A DNA stretch of 64,000 nucleotides. It comes from Streptomyces cynarae (GTDB lineage: Bacteria > Actinomycetota > Actinomycetes > Streptomycetales > Streptomycetaceae). The notes below the pieces were generated by a model, which had not been told where the DNA came from, did no database searches, and saw only the letters and a program-made list of their open reading frames with translations. The position numbers were made by a program, and so were the translations under genes. Shown one piece after another: positions 45,899 through 55,416 of the stretch (position 1 is the stretch's first letter; each line of letters begins with the position of its first letter). Location: the NCBI RefSeq assembly GCF_025642135.1, contig NZ_CP106793.1:4406001-4470000 (forward strand). The letters are read 5' to 3'.

Positions 45899-46738
45899 AT
45901 GAAGGCCATCAAGGGTTCCCTGAAGGGCTCCCGCATCGCCGTCGCCGGTGCCGCCGCCGCATCGGCCGTCCTCGTCCTGTCCGCGCCCGCCTTCGCGCAC
46001 GTGACCGTGCAGCCGGAGGGTCAGGCCGCCAAGGGCGCTTACGCGGTCGTCGACTTCAAGGTCCCGAACGAGCGGGACGACGCCTCGACCACCAAGCTCG
46101 AGGTCAGCCTCCCGACCGACCACCCGCTGGCCTCGGTGATGCCTCAGCCGGTCGACGGCTGGAAGGTGCAGGTCACCAAGTCCAAGCTCGCCAAGCCGCT
46201 CTCGATGCACGGCCGGCAGATCAACGAGGCCGTGTCCAAGGTCACCTGGACCGCCACCGGCAAGGGCATCGAGCCGGGCTACTTCCAGAAGTTCCCGCTC
46301 TCGGTCGGCCAGCTGCCCGAGAACACCGACCAGCTCGTCTTCAAGGCCCTCCAGACGTACTCCGACAACGAGGTGGTGCGCTGGATCGAGCCGCAGAAGG
46401 AAGGTCAGGAAGAGCCCGAGAAACCAGCCCCGGTGCTCGAGCTGGCCTCCGCCTCCTCCTCCGGCCACCACGGCTCCACGGCCGAGGACGCCTCCGACCC
46501 CACGTCGCCCGCCAAGGACACCGCCGCCGACACCTCCTCCGGCGGCACCGACACCACCGCCCGAGTCCTCGGCGTCGTCGGCATCGTCGTCGGCGCGGCG
46601 GGCGTGGCGTACGGCGTCCTGGCCGCCGCCGACGCACCGCCGACGCCTGAGCACCACCTCGCCTCCGGGCACGCGCAGGGGTCGTACGACAACGCGGCGA
46701 CGCGACACGTACGGCCCCGGCGCACCCGTAAGCACTGA
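45899..46738 (+). CDS. YcnI-family (DUF1775) copper-binding membrane protein
   Basis: 279 residues. Signal peptide cleaved at A-F-A before H-V-T-V-Q-P-E-G, leaving an N-terminal His, the copper ligand of YcnI proteins. DUF1775 beta-sandwich to about residue 175 with a W-x-V-Q and W-T-A-T-G segment, an acidic/Ser-rich linker, one membrane helix (V-L-G-V-V-G-I-V-V-G-A-A-G-V-A-Y-G-V-L) and a basic end. First gene of a copper-handling run with Sco, PCuAC and CopCD (18-bp gap to Sco). Confidence 0.88.
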   Translation: MKAIKGSLKGSRIAVAGAAAASAVLVLSAPAFAHVTVQPEGQAAKGAYAVVDFKVPNERDDASTTKLEVSLPTDHPLASVMPQPVDGWKVQVTKSKLAKPLSMHGRQINEAVSKVTWTATGKGIEPGYFQKFPLSVGQLPENTDQLVFKALQTYSDNEVVRWIEPQKEGQEEPEKPAPVLELASASSSGHHGSTAEDASDPTSPAKDTAADTSSGGTDTTARVLGVVGIVVGAAGVAYGVLAAADAPPTPEHHLASGHAQGSYDNAATRHVRPRRTRKH

Positions 46739-46756
46739 CATCTGGGACATTTCTCT

Positions 46757-47431
46757 ATGCGCACCAAGAAGACGTTCGCAGCGGCCGCGCTCCTCGCCAC
46801 CGCCGCGCTCACCCTCACCGCCTGCGGGTCCGGCGACAGCGGCGACAAGCCGGTCGCCGTCGTGTCCGCGGAGCCCGGCTCCGACAAGGCCGGAACGGTG
46901 CTGGACCAGCCGTTCGAGAAGCCGGACCTCGTCCTCACCGACACCCACGGCAAGAAGTACGACCTCCGCGCGCAGACCAAGGACAGGCCGACGCTGATCT
47001 ACTTCGGCTACACCCACTGCCCCGACGTCTGCCCGCTGACGATGAACAACCTCGCCGTCGCCAAGAAGGAGGTGGACCGGAGCAAGCAACTGACCCAGGC
47101 GCAGAAGGACTCGCTGCGAATCGTCTTCGTGACCACCGACCCTGAGCGCGACACCCCCTCGGCGCTCGGCACATGGCTCAAGGGCATCGACCCGTCCATC
47201 GTGGGCCTGACCGGCGACTTCTCCACCATCCAGGCCGGCGCCCGCACCCTCGGCATCAGCATCGAGCCGCCGAAGAAGGACAAGGACGGCAAGATCGTCT
47301 CCACCCACGGCACCCAGGTCATCGCGTTCTCGCCGAAGACCAATGGGGGTTACGTGGTCTACGGCCAGGACGCCACCGTCGACGACTACATCCGCGACAT
47401 ACCCAAGATCATCAAGGGGGAGAACCCGTGA
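46757..47431 (+). CDS. SCO1/SenC copper chaperone lipoprotein
   Basis: 224 residues. Lipobox L-T-A-C (Cys 23), thioredoxin-like fold with the copper site C-P-D-V-C (Cys 88 and 92) and distal His 184 in S-T-H-G-T-Q. Delivers copper to the CuA site of cytochrome oxidase and, in Streptomyces lividans, takes part in copper supply for development. The next gene's GTG overlaps its stop (GTGA). Confidence 0.92.
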   Translation: MRTKKTFAAAALLATAALTLTACGSGDSGDKPVAVVSAEPGSDKAGTVLDQPFEKPDLVLTDTHGKKYDLRAQTKDRPTLIYFGYTHCPDVCPLTMNNLAVAKKEVDRSKQLTQAQKDSLRIVFVTTDPERDTPSALGTWLKGIDPSIVGLTGDFSTIQAGARTLGISIEPPKKDKDGKIVSTHGTQVIAFSPKTNGGYVVYGQDATVDDYIRDIPKIIKGENP

Positions 47432-47910
47432 GCCGCCGCCTCGGCGGCCCCGTCGCGATGCTGGCCGCGGGGATGGTCCTCGCCGGCTGCGGCGGACTGG
47501 TGCTCGTCGGCTGCGGCGGCTCGGGCGGCTCCTCCGCCGAGCCGGAACTGAAGGTCACCGGCGCCTACATGCCCCAGCCCGTCACCGCCGACATGGCTGC
47601 CGGCTTCTTCACCGTCACCAACTCCGGCGGCGCCGACACCCTCACCTCCGTCACCAGCGGCCTCGCCGGCGACGTCACGCTGCACTCCACCGAGGGCGGC
47701 GCCATGGAGGAGGAGAAGTCGTTCGCCGTGCCCGCGCACGGCGAGCTGGACTTCACCAGCGGTGGCAACCACCTCATGTTCGAAAAGCTCACCCACAAGC
47801 CGAAACAGGGCGACAAGGTGTCCGTACAGCTCCACTTCGCGAAATCCGGAACGGTCACCGTCGAGATGCCCGTGAAGCCGGCGACGTACAACCCGAAGAC
47901 CGGCCACTGA
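47428..47910 (+). CDS. PCuAC-type extracytoplasmic copper chaperone lipoprotein
   Basis: 160 residues. Lipobox L-A-G-C (Cys 21; a second L-V-G-C at 29 is possible). The copper ligands H and M-rich pattern is present: T-L-H-S-T-E-G-G-A-M and N-H-L-M. Corresponds in position to the ECuC chaperone next to Sco in S. lividans. GTG with AAGGGGGAG; translationally coupled to the Sco gene. Confidence 0.9.
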   Translation: MSRRLGGPVAMLAAGMVLAGCGGLVLVGCGGSGGSSAEPELKVTGAYMPQPVTADMAAGFFTVTNSGGADTLTSVTSGLAGDVTLHSTEGGAMEEEKSFAVPAHGELDFTSGGNHLMFEKLTHKPKQGDKVSVQLHFAKSGTVTVEMPVKPATYNPKTGH

Positions 47911-47923
47911 GGGAGGCACCACC

Positions 47924-50083
47924 GTGACGCAGGCCATCGCTCCCGGCGGGCGCGCCGTTCCGAGCACCATCCATACGGCGTCCCGGCGCACGGTCCGCAT
48001 CCGCGCGGCCCGCCTGCTGCTGACGCTGCTGCTCGCCGTCGCGGGCGGGCTGTTCGCCGGCGCCGCGCCCGCCTCCGCGCACGCGGCACTGCTCGGCAGC
48101 GACCCCGCGCAGGGAGTGGTGGTCGACAAGGCGCCCACCCAGGTCACGCTCACCTTCTCCGAGCAGGTCGCGTTCTCGGACAGCTCGCTGCGCGTCCTCG
48201 ACCCCCGGGGGCAGCGCGTCGACACCGGGAAGCCGACCAACCTCAGTGGCACGACCTACGGCGTGCAGCTGCGGCCGGGGCTCCCGGGCGGCACCTACAC
48301 CGTCACCTACCAGGTGGTGTCCGCCGACAGCCACCCCGTCTCCGGAGCCTTCACCTTCTCCATCGGCGCCCCCTCCGCGACCACGGTCTCCGCCTCCGGT
48401 CCGACCGTGGGCGGCGGGGTCGTCGGCACCCTCTACGGGATCGGGCGGTACGTCTCCTACGCCGGGTACATCGTGCTGATCGGCGGAGCGGCCTTCGTAC
48501 TCGCCTGCTGGCAGCGGGGCGCTGGGGTGCGGGCCGTGCAGCGGCTCGTCGTCTCCGGGTGGGTGGCCCTCACCTCGGCCACCCTCGCGCTGCTGCTCCT
48601 GCGCGGCTCGTACACCGGCTCGGGCAAGGTCGCCGACATCTTCGACCTGTCCCTGATCGGGCAGGTGCTGCAGACCAAGGCGGGGGCGGCGCTGGTGTCC
48701 CGGCTGCTGCTGCTCGCGGCCGCGGCGCTGTTCATCGCGGTGCTGTTCGGCGCCTATGTGAGGCGGGACGCGGAAGAGGCGGCCGCCGGGGCGGATGCCG
48801 GGGAGGCCGCCCCGGATGCGGACGCCGGGGAGGGCGCCGTCGATCCGTCCGCCGAGAAGCGGGACCTCACCTTCGGGCTCGCCATCGGCGGAACCGTGAT
48901 CGCGGCGGGGCTCGCGGCGACCTGGGCGATGGCCGAACACGCCTCGACCGGCATCCAGACGGGCATCGCGATGCCCGTCGACGTCCTGCACCTGCTGGCG
49001 GTCGCCGTCTGGCTGGGCGGACTCGCCACGCTGCTCGTCGCGCTGTACCGGGCGCCGTCGATGGGGGCGGCAGCCGTACGGCGTTTCTCGCGCCTCGCGT
49101 TCGGCAGCGTCGTGACGCTGGCCGCGACCGGGGTCTACCAGTCCTGGCGCCAGGTCGGCTCCTGGTCGGCGCTGACCGGTACGACATACGGGCAGCTGCT
49201 GCTGGTGAAGGTCGGCCTGGTCGCCGTCCTCATCGGGATCGCGTGGATCTCGCGGCGGTGGACGGCCCGGCTGGCGGACGCTCCAGCCGACGTCGCGCAG
49301 GACACGGCCCAGAAGAAGCGGGCGACGGTCGCGGCGCAGGCGTCGGCGCAGGCATCGGCATCGGCGTCGGCATCGGCATCGGCATCGGCGTCGGCGTCGG
49401 CGTCGGACGAGGAGACGTCGGCGGAGGCGAGCGGGCCGGAAGCCTCCCGGGCGGAAGGCGCCTCCCGTACGGCCGGAGCGTCCGGCAAGGCGTCCGCGGG
49501 GTCCGGTGACTCCGAGCGTGCCGCCCAGCTCGCCCGGCAGCGGGCGGCCGTGGCCGCCGCACGCGCCAAGCGGGTGCGGGACGCCGACCCCGTCCGTACC
49601 GGGCTGCGGCGCTCCGTCCTCGCCGAGGCGGCCGTCGCCGTCGTCCTGCTCGCCGTCACCACCGCACTGACCACCACGGAACCCGGGCGCACGGAAGAGG
49701 CGGCCAAGGCGCTCACCGGCTCCGCCACATCGCAGCGCTCCGGGTCCCTGTCGCTGAACATCCCCTTCGACACGGGCGGCCAGGACGGCAAGGGCACCGT
49801 GCGGCTCACCCTCGACCCGGCCCGCGTCGGCGGCAACGTGCTGCACGTCTACGTGACGCGCCCGAACGGCAAGGCCTTCGACGTCCCGGAGGTGAAGGTC
49901 GCCTTCACGCTTCAGGCCAGGGACATCGGACCGCTGCCGATCGCGCCCGACCACGTCGCCACCGGCCACTGGTCGGCGAGCGGTGTCCAGATCCCCATGG
50001 CGGGCGACTGGAAGATCGAGGTGACCGTGCGGACCTCCGACATCGACCAAGTGACCGTGAACAAGAACGCGCAGATCGGCTGA
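47924..50083 (+). CDS. CopC-CopD fusion copper transport protein
   Basis: 719 residues. Signal peptide then CopC (residues about 50-145) beginning A-H-A-A-L-L-G-S-D-P with the N-terminal His ligand and D-S-H-P near its end; an eight-helix CopD-like membrane region follows with H-L-L-A-V-A-V-W-L-G-G-L. A cytoplasmic Ala/Ser repeat and a charged helix precede the last helix and an extracytoplasmic C-terminal domain (Y-V-T-R-P-N-G-K). Likely brings copper across the membrane or hands it on. GTG 47924 with GGGAGG. Confidence 0.9.
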   Translation: MTQAIAPGGRAVPSTIHTASRRTVRIRAARLLLTLLLAVAGGLFAGAAPASAHAALLGSDPAQGVVVDKAPTQVTLTFSEQVAFSDSSLRVLDPRGQRVDTGKPTNLSGTTYGVQLRPGLPGGTYTVTYQVVSADSHPVSGAFTFSIGAPSATTVSASGPTVGGGVVGTLYGIGRYVSYAGYIVLIGGAAFVLACWQRGAGVRAVQRLVVSGWVALTSATLALLLLRGSYTGSGKVADIFDLSLIGQVLQTKAGAALVSRLLLLAAAALFIAVLFGAYVRRDAEEAAAGADAGEAAPDADAGEGAVDPSAEKRDLTFGLAIGGTVIAAGLAATWAMAEHASTGIQTGIAMPVDVLHLLAVAVWLGGLATLLVALYRAPSMGAAAVRRFSRLAFGSVVTLAATGVYQSWRQVGSWSALTGTTYGQLLLVKVGLVAVLIGIAWISRRWTARLADAPADVAQDTAQKKRATVAAQASAQASASASASASASASASASDEETSAEASGPEASRAEGASRTAGASGKASAGSGDSERAAQLARQRAAVAAARAKRVRDADPVRTGLRRSVLAEAAVAVVLLAVTTALTTTEPGRTEEAAKALTGSATSQRSGSLSLNIPFDTGGQDGKGTVRLTLDPARVGGNVLHVYVTRPNGKAFDVPEVKVAFTLQARDIGPLPIAPDHVATGHWSASGVQIPMAGDWKIEVTVRTSDIDQVTVNKNAQIG
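49339..49407. repeat. 6-bp microsatellite (GCATCG/GCGTCG) inside the CopCD gene
   Basis: About eleven consecutive hexamers code an Ala-Ser run in a cytoplasmic loop. Copy-number change would keep the frame. Confidence 0.85.
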
Positions 50084-50091
50084 ACCCCACG

Positions 50092-51341
50092 ATGGCTGAC
50101 CAGTCCACCGACACCACCACCCCCAGAGCGGCCATCACACGGCGACGGCTCCTCGGCACCGCGGGCGCCACCGGCCTCGCGCTCGGGGCCGCGGGCGGGG
50201 CCGCCGGATACGCCGCCGCGCCCGCCGAGAAGAGCGCTCCGCTGACCTCGCTGGGCGCGGACCGGGCGACGTTTCACGGGAAACATCAGCCCGGCATCAC
50301 CGACGCCCTCCAGGCCCGCGGCCACCTCGTCGCCTTCGACCTGGCGGCGGGCGCCGCCGCAAGGAGGCCGCCGCACTGCTGCGCCGCTGGTCCACCACCG
50401 CCGAGCGGCTGATGGCGGGCGAACCGGCCGCGCACGACGACACCGACGTCGCCCGTGACGCCGGCCCCTCCTCCCTGACGGTCACCTTCGGCTTCGGACA
50501 CAGCTTCTTCTCCCGTACCGGACTGGAGAATCAGCGCCCGGACGCCCTGGACCCGCTGCCCGACTTCTCCTCCGACCGTCTCGACAAGTCCCGCAGCGAG
50601 GGCGACCTGTGGGTGCAGATCGGCGCCAACGACGCGCTCGTCGCCTTCCACGCCCTGCGCGCGATCCAGAAGGACGCGGGCGGCGCGGCCCGGCTGCGCT
50701 GGCAGATGAACGGCTTCAACCGCTCGCCGGGCGCGACCGCGCACCCCATGACCGCCCGCAACCTCATGGGCCAGATCGACGGCACCCGCAACCCCAAGCC
50801 CAGCGACACCGACTTCGACCAGCGCATCTTCGTGCCCGCGTCCGGCGACCCGGCGTGGATGGCGAACGGCTCCTACGCCGTCGTACGCCGCATCCGCATG
50901 CTCCTCGACGACTGGGAGAAGCTCTCGCTCAAGGCCCAGGAGGACGTCATAGGCCGCCGCAAGTCCGACGGGGCACCGCTCAGCGGCGGCACCGAGACCA
51001 GCGAGATGGACCTGGAGAAGACCGACGCCGACGGCAAGCTGGTCGTCCCGATCAACGCCCACGCACGGATCACCCGACCCGACCAGAACGGCGGCGCGGC
51101 GATGCTCCGCCGCCCGTTCTCCTACCACGACGGTTTCGACGCGGACGGGACACCGGACGCGGGCCTGCTCTTCATCTGCTGGCAGGCGGATCCGCTGCGC
51201 GGCTTCGTGACCGTGCAGCGCAAGCTCGACCGGGGGGACGCGCTGTCGCAGTACATACGCCACGAGGCGAGCGGCCTGTTCGCGGTGCCGGGCGGCGCGG
51301 CGAAGGGGGAGTACGTGGGGCAGCGGTTGCTGGAGGGGTAG
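50092..51341 (+). CDS. dtpA: Tat-exported DyP-type heme peroxidase (DtpA-like), one apparent frameshift
   Basis: Twin-arginine signal R-R-R-L-L-G-T-A-G. The DyP signature G-Q-I-D-G-T-R-N-P (catalytic Asp) and proximal heme His in I-N-A-H-A-R-I are intact; G-F-G-H-S-F-F and D-G-F-D-A-D-G match the family. The frame shifts within the GCCGCCGC stretch 50350-50360; adding one base gives a 416-residue protein. In S. lividans DtpA lies beside the same copper genes and is linked to copper-dependent GlxA maturation and pellet formation. Follows CopCD by 8 bp. A parS-like sequence sits inside the gene. Confidence 0.9.
50270..50283. promoter_or_regulatory. parS-like sequence with one mismatch
   Basis: CGTTTCACGGGAAACA differs from the parS core GTTTCACGTGAAAC at one central base. 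It is inside the peroxidase coding region (coding F-H-G-K-H). ParB binding is possible but weaker than at 20498. Confidence 0.45.
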
Positions 51342-51366
51342 GGCCTGTCTTCTTCGGATCAGGCCG
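51339..51366. repeat. Dispersed repeat, copy 1
   Basis: TAGGGCCTGTCT then TCGGATCAGGCCGGC, with a TCT insertion between. It also supplies the TAG stop region of the peroxidase gene. Matches copy 2 at 54997-55023. Confidence 0.6.
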
Positions 51367-51431
51367 GCTGGGGCAGGCCCTCGATGGGGTGCCCTTTCCC
51401 CAGCTGCGAGCCGCGCGTCGGCACGGCGCAT

Positions 51432-51437
51432 TAGGGT
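51432..51437 (+). promoter_or_regulatory. -10 element for leaderless pheA
   Basis: TAGGGT ends 6 bases before the pheA ATG. Confidence 0.5.
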
Positions 51438-51443
51438 GAGGGC

Positions 51444-52376
51444 ATGCCAGCCAGCTATGCGTATCTCGGTCCCGAGGGCACCTTCACCGAGGTCGCCCTC
51501 CGTACGCTGCCCGAGGCCGCGACCCGTGAGCTCGTCCCGATGGTGTCCGTCCCGGCGGCGCTCGACGCCGTCCGCAGCGGCGAGGCGGAGGCCGCCTTCG
51601 TGCCGATCGAGAACTCGGTGGAGGGCGGCATCACCACCACGCTCGACGAACTGGTCGCCGGCGAGCCGCTGATGATCTACCGCGAGGTGCTCCTGTCGAT
51701 CACCTTCGCGCTGCTCGTCCGCCCCGGCACGAAGCTCTCCGAGATCAAGACGGTCACCGCGCACCCCGCCGCCCAGCCCCAGGTCCGCAACTGGCTGAAG
51801 GCCAACCTCCCGGACGCCGTCTGGGAGTCTGCGGCGTCGAACGCGGACGGCGCCCGCCTGGTCCAGGAGGGCCGCTACGACGCGGCGTTCGCAGGTGAGT
51901 TCGCCGCCGCCCGCTACGGCCTCGAGGCGCTGGAGACCGGCATCCACGACGCGGAGAACGCGCAGACACGGTTCGTGCTGGTCGGCCGGCCCGCCCGGCC
52001 GGCCGCACCGACGGGCGCGGACAAGACCTCCGTCGTGCTGTGGCAGCGGGACGACCACCCCGGTGGGCTGCGCGACCTGCTGGGCGAGTTCGCCGTGCGG
52101 GGCATCAACCTGATGCTGCTCCAGTCCCGCCCGACGGGAGCCGGCATCGGGAACTACTGCTTCTGCATCGACGCCGAGGGCCACATCTCGGACCGCCGGG
52201 TCGCCGAGGCACTGATGGGGCTGAAGCGGATCTGCCTGCAGGTGCGGTTCCTCGGCTCGTACCCGCGGGCGGACATCGAGCCGGACGCCGTGCGGGCCCC
52301 GCTGCCGGGGACGTCGGACGACGAGTTCGCCTCGGCCGCGGACTGGGTGGCGCGCTGCCAGGACGGCCGGTTCTAG
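51444..52376 (+). CDS. pheA: Prephenate dehydratase
   Basis: 310 residues. Catalytic domain with Y-L-G-P-E-G-T-F-T-E, I-E-N-S-V-E-G-G and T-A-H-P-A-A-Q-P-Q; ACT regulatory domain with L-L-Q-S-R-P-T-G (usually E-S-R-P) and G-N-Y-C-F-C-I-D. Converts prephenate to phenylpyruvate in phenylalanine synthesis, with feedback by Phe expected through ACT. Monofunctional, without chorismate mutase, as in other actinobacteria. Leaderless start at ATG 51444. Confidence 0.95.
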   Translation: MPASYAYLGPEGTFTEVALRTLPEAATRELVPMVSVPAALDAVRSGEAEAAFVPIENSVEGGITTTLDELVAGEPLMIYREVLLSITFALLVRPGTKLSEIKTVTAHPAAQPQVRNWLKANLPDAVWESAASNADGARLVQEGRYDAAFAGEFAAARYGLEALETGIHDAENAQTRFVLVGRPARPAAPTGADKTSVVLWQRDDHPGGLRDLLGEFAVRGINLMLLQSRPTGAGIGNYCFCIDAEGHISDRRVAEALMGLKRICLQVRFLGSYPRADIEPDAVRAPLPGTSDDEFASAADWVARCQDGRF

Positions 52377-52402
52377 CGTCTCGTCCTACCTGCAGATTTT
52401 CG

Positions 52403-52713
52403 TTGTCCACAGAAGTTATCCACAGGCGCCGTTCTCGATCTGGGGACAAGTCGACAGCGCGGCATCATTGAGTCGACAAATCGCTCTACGGACCCCCGGC
52501 CGTCCACCATCGCGTACGCCACAGTTGTCCACCTGTTTCTTTCGATCAACCCGTTGGAGCGACCTCTTTCCACCCGAAAGTGCGGATGACGGTGGTTTGA
52601 ACCAGGAATTCGGCGCCTCCCACAGAGCTTTCGGAATGATCACCTCCGGTGTCCACAGATCTTCCGCACAGCCTGTGGATAACCCTTCGGGGCTTGTGGA
52701 CGCCTGTGGACGA
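52403..52713. promoter_or_regulatory. DnaA-box cluster between pheA and serS
   Basis: Perfect boxes: TTGTCCACA at 52403-52411 (+), TTATCCACA at 52416-52424 (+) and 52674-52682 (-). One-mismatch boxes: 52441-52449 (-, TTGTCCCCA), 52525-52533 (+, TTGTCCACC), 52649-52657 (+, GTGTCCACA), 52705-52713 (-, TCGTCCACA); a two-mismatch box is at 52695-52703 (-). At least seven sites in 311 bp of a 519-bp gap with no gene. Clusters like this outside oriC titrate DnaA. Confidence 0.75.
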
Positions 52714-52883
52714 GCGAACCCGAAAACCGGGCCAACTCAAGGAAGTGGCGTCAGCGACCCCTTGACGAGTTGACCCTTTCCGGCGACCGGCGCTCTTTTA
52801 TTGACACCTGACCTAATTGCCCCATAACGGAACCATGCCCTGCGGATCGGAATACGCGGTCGTGTCCCGGAACTCCGCACCGG

Positions 52884-52889
52884 TAGCCT
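52884..52889 (+). promoter_or_regulatory. -10 element for leaderless serS
   Basis: TAGCCT ends 6 bases before the serS GTG. Confidence 0.5.
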
Positions 52890-52895
52890 TGAGGG

Positions 52896-54173
52896 GTGAT
52901 TGACCTTCGCCTGCTCCGTGAGGACCCCGACCGTGTTCGCGCCTCCCAGCGCGCCCGTGGTGAGGACGTCGCGCTCGTCGACGCCCTCCTCTCCGCCGAC
53001 GAGCGGCGCAGGTCGTCCGGCGTCCGCTTCGACGAGCTCCGCTCCGAGCAGAAGGCGCTCGGCAAGCTGATCCCCAAGGCCACCGGCGACGAGAAGGCCG
53101 AGCTGCTGAAGAAGGCGAGCCAGCTGGCCGCCGACGTCAAGGCGGCCGACGCCGAGCAGAACGAGGCCGACGAGGAGACCAAGCGCCTCCTGCTCCAGAT
53201 CGGCAACCTGGTGCACCCCGACGTCCCGGTCGGCGGCGAGGAGGACTTCGTCGTCCTGGAGACGCACGGCACCATCCGCGACTTCGCCGCCGAGGGCTTC
53301 GAACCCAAGGACCACCTGGAGCTCGGCGAGGCCCTCGGCGCGATCGACGTGGAGCGCGGCGCGAAGGTCTCCGGCTCGCGCTTCTACTACCTGACGGGTG
53401 TCGGCGCCCTGCTGGAGCTGGCGCTCGTCAACGCGGCCATCGCGCAGGCCACGGAGGCCGGGTTCACCCCGATGCTCACGCCGGCCCTGGTCCGCCCGCG
53501 CGCCATGGAGGGCACGGGCTTCCTCGGCCAGGCCGCCGAGAACGTGTACCACCTGGAGAAGGACGACTTCTACCTGGTGGGCACCTCCGAGGTCCCGCTC
53601 GCGGCCTACCACATGGACGAGATCATCGACGCGGACAAACTGCCGCTGCGTTACGCGGGCTTCTCACCGTGCTTCCGCCGCGAGGCCGGCACCTACGGCA
53701 AGGACACGCGGGGCATTTTCCGCGTGCACCAGTTCGACAAGGTCGAGATGTTCTCGTTCATCGAGCCCGAGGACGCCGAGAACGAGCACAAGCGGCTCCT
53801 GGAGTGGGAGAAGCAGTGGCTGACCTCGCTCGAGCTTCCGTTCCAGGTCATCGACGTGGCGACCGGTGACCTCGGCGCGTCGGCGTCGCGGAAGTACGAC
53901 TGCGAGGCCTGGATCCCGACCCAGGGCAAGTACCGCGAGCTGACCTCGGCCTCCAACTGCGACACCTTCCAGGCGCGCCGGCTGGCGGTCCGCATGCGCG
54001 ACGGCAAGAAGGTGCAGCCGCTGGCGACGCTGAACGGCACGCTGTGCGCCGTACCGCGCACCATCGTGGCGATCCTGGAGAACCACCAGCTGGCCGACGG
54101 CTCGGTGCGGGTGCCCGAGGTCCTGCGCCCCTACCTGGGCGGCCGGGAGCTGCTGGAGCCCGTGGCCAAGTGA
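52896..54173 (+). CDS. serS: Seryl-tRNA synthetase
   Basis: 425 residues. N-terminal long coiled coil (residues about 30-100) that grips the tRNA-Ser variable arm; class II core with motif 2 F-R-R-E-A-G-T-Y-G and motif 3 region [10 protein letters not shown]. Charges Ser on tRNA-Ser; three tRNA-Ser genes are in this window, one 1.1 kb downstream. Start GTG 52896 without a ribosome site, apparently leaderless. The next gene overlaps the stop (GTGA). Confidence 0.97.
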   Translation: MIDLRLLREDPDRVRASQRARGEDVALVDALLSADERRRSSGVRFDELRSEQKALGKLIPKATGDEKAELLKKASQLAADVKAADAEQNEADEETKRLLLQIGNLVHPDVPVGGEEDFVVLETHGTIRDFAAEGFEPKDHLELGEALGAIDVERGAKVSGSRFYYLTGVGALLELALVNAAIAQATEAGFTPMLTPALVRPRAMEGTGFLGQAAENVYHLEKDDFYLVGTSEVPLAAYHMDEIIDADKLPLRYAGFSPCFRREAGTYGKDTRGIFRVHQFDKVEMFSFIEPEDAENEHKRLLEWEKQWLTSLELPFQVIDVATGDLGASASRKYDCEAWIPTQGKYRELTSASNCDTFQARRLAVRMRDGKKVQPLATLNGTLCAVPRTIVAILENHQLADGSVRVPEVLRPYLGGRELLEPVAK

Positions 54174-55000
54174 GCACGGGAGAACATGCCGGTTTTCCGT
54201 CCACGTTTCCCTACAAGCTGATCGCGACCGACCTCGACGGGACGCTCCTGCGCTCCGACGAGACGGTCTCGGAGCGGACACGTGAGGCGCTCGCCGCAGC
54301 CACCGCGGCGGGCGCCGCGCACATCGTCGTCACCGGGCGCGCGGTCCCGTGGACGCGCCCCGTCCTCGACGCCCTCGGCTATCGGGGTCTCGCCGTGTGC
54401 GGCCAGGGAGCGCAGGTCTACGACGCGGGCGAGCACCGTCTGCTGACGTCGGTGACGCTGGACCGGCAGATAGCGGGTCTGGCCCTGGCGAAGATCGAGG
54501 CGGAGGTGGGCCCGTTGCTGCTGGCGGCGAGCCGGGACGGCCTGGAGGGGGAGGTCCTGGTCGGGCCGGGCTACCGGGTCCATGACGGGCCGCTGCCGTA
54601 CCAGCCGATCAAGGACGCGGCGGATCTGTGGTCGGCGCCGCTGAACAAGGTCTACCTCCAGCACCCGACCCTGAGCGACGACGAACTCGCCGAGGCGGCG
54701 CAGCAGGCCGCCGGCGGTCTCGTCGGAGTGACCATGGCGGGCGAGGGCATCGTGGAGATCCTCCCCCTCGGCCTGAGCAAGGCGACGGGTCTGTCACTGG
54801 CGGCACGCCGCCTCGGTGTGAAGGCCGCGGAGACGATCGCCTTCGGCGACATGCCCAACGACATACCGATGTTCGCGTGGGCGGCCCACGGTGTGGCCAT
54901 GGCCAACGCGCACACGGACCTCAAGGAGGTCGCGCACGAGGTGACGCTGACCAACGACGAGGACGGCATCGCGGTGGTGCTGGAGCGGTTGCTGGGCTAG
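54170..55000 (+). CDS. HAD-superfamily (Cof-type) phosphatase
   Basis: 276 residues. Motif I D-L-D-G-T-L-L, motif II V-V-T-G-R, motif III Lys region L-S-K-A-T-G and motif IV F-G-D-M-P-N-D with a C2B cap. Members dephosphorylate small sugar phosphates or flavin precursors; substrate not predictable. GTG 54170 overlaps the serS stop, so cotranslated. A paralogue is at 63134. Confidence 0.9.
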   Translation: MSTGEHAGFPSTFPYKLIATDLDGTLLRSDETVSERTREALAAATAAGAAHIVVTGRAVPWTRPVLDALGYRGLAVCGQGAQVYDAGEHRLLTSVTLDRQIAGLALAKIEAEVGPLLLAASRDGLEGEVLVGPGYRVHDGPLPYQPIKDAADLWSAPLNKVYLQHPTLSDDELAEAAQQAAGGLVGVTMAGEGIVEILPLGLSKATGLSLAARRLGVKAAETIAFGDMPNDIPMFAWAAHGVAMANAHTDLKEVAHEVTLTNDEDGIAVVLERLLG

Positions 55001-55023
55001 GGCCTGTCTTCGGATCAGGTCGG
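54997..55023. repeat. Dispersed repeat, copy 2
   Basis: TAGGGCCTGTCT followed by TCGGATCAGGTCGGC. Same sequence as copy 1 at 51339 except for the 3-bp insertion and one base; again it overlaps a stop codon region. Confidence 0.6.
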
Positions 55024-55318
55024 CGTGGCGGGTCCCTGGTCGAGCGTCCGGGAAGCCGGACTGCGCGGCTTTTATTCAGTGGCACCCGATTCGGCGAACG
55101 GGCACAGTAGTCATGTCCGCGACGCCGGATCAGGCCGGCGCCACGTTCTGGGAGAGGAGCTGGGCGATGTCCATGCACGGCAGTACGCCGAGCTCCCGGC
55201 AGGGCAGCCCGCGGCGGGCTCCGGAGTAGTTATCCCTCCGTCGAGTCCGCCCCGCACGGGGAGCTGTCCGGGGCGGCCGCTTCGAGCGCGCGAGCACTCT
55301 CGCGTGGGCCGCCCACCC

Positions 55319-55403
<85 letters not shown>

Positions 55404-55416
55404 CAGAACCTGATCG

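Noticed and set aside
55100..55318. Possible insertion-sequence remnant near the second dispersed repeat
   Set aside because: No transposase fragment, terminal inverted repeat or target duplication could be found.
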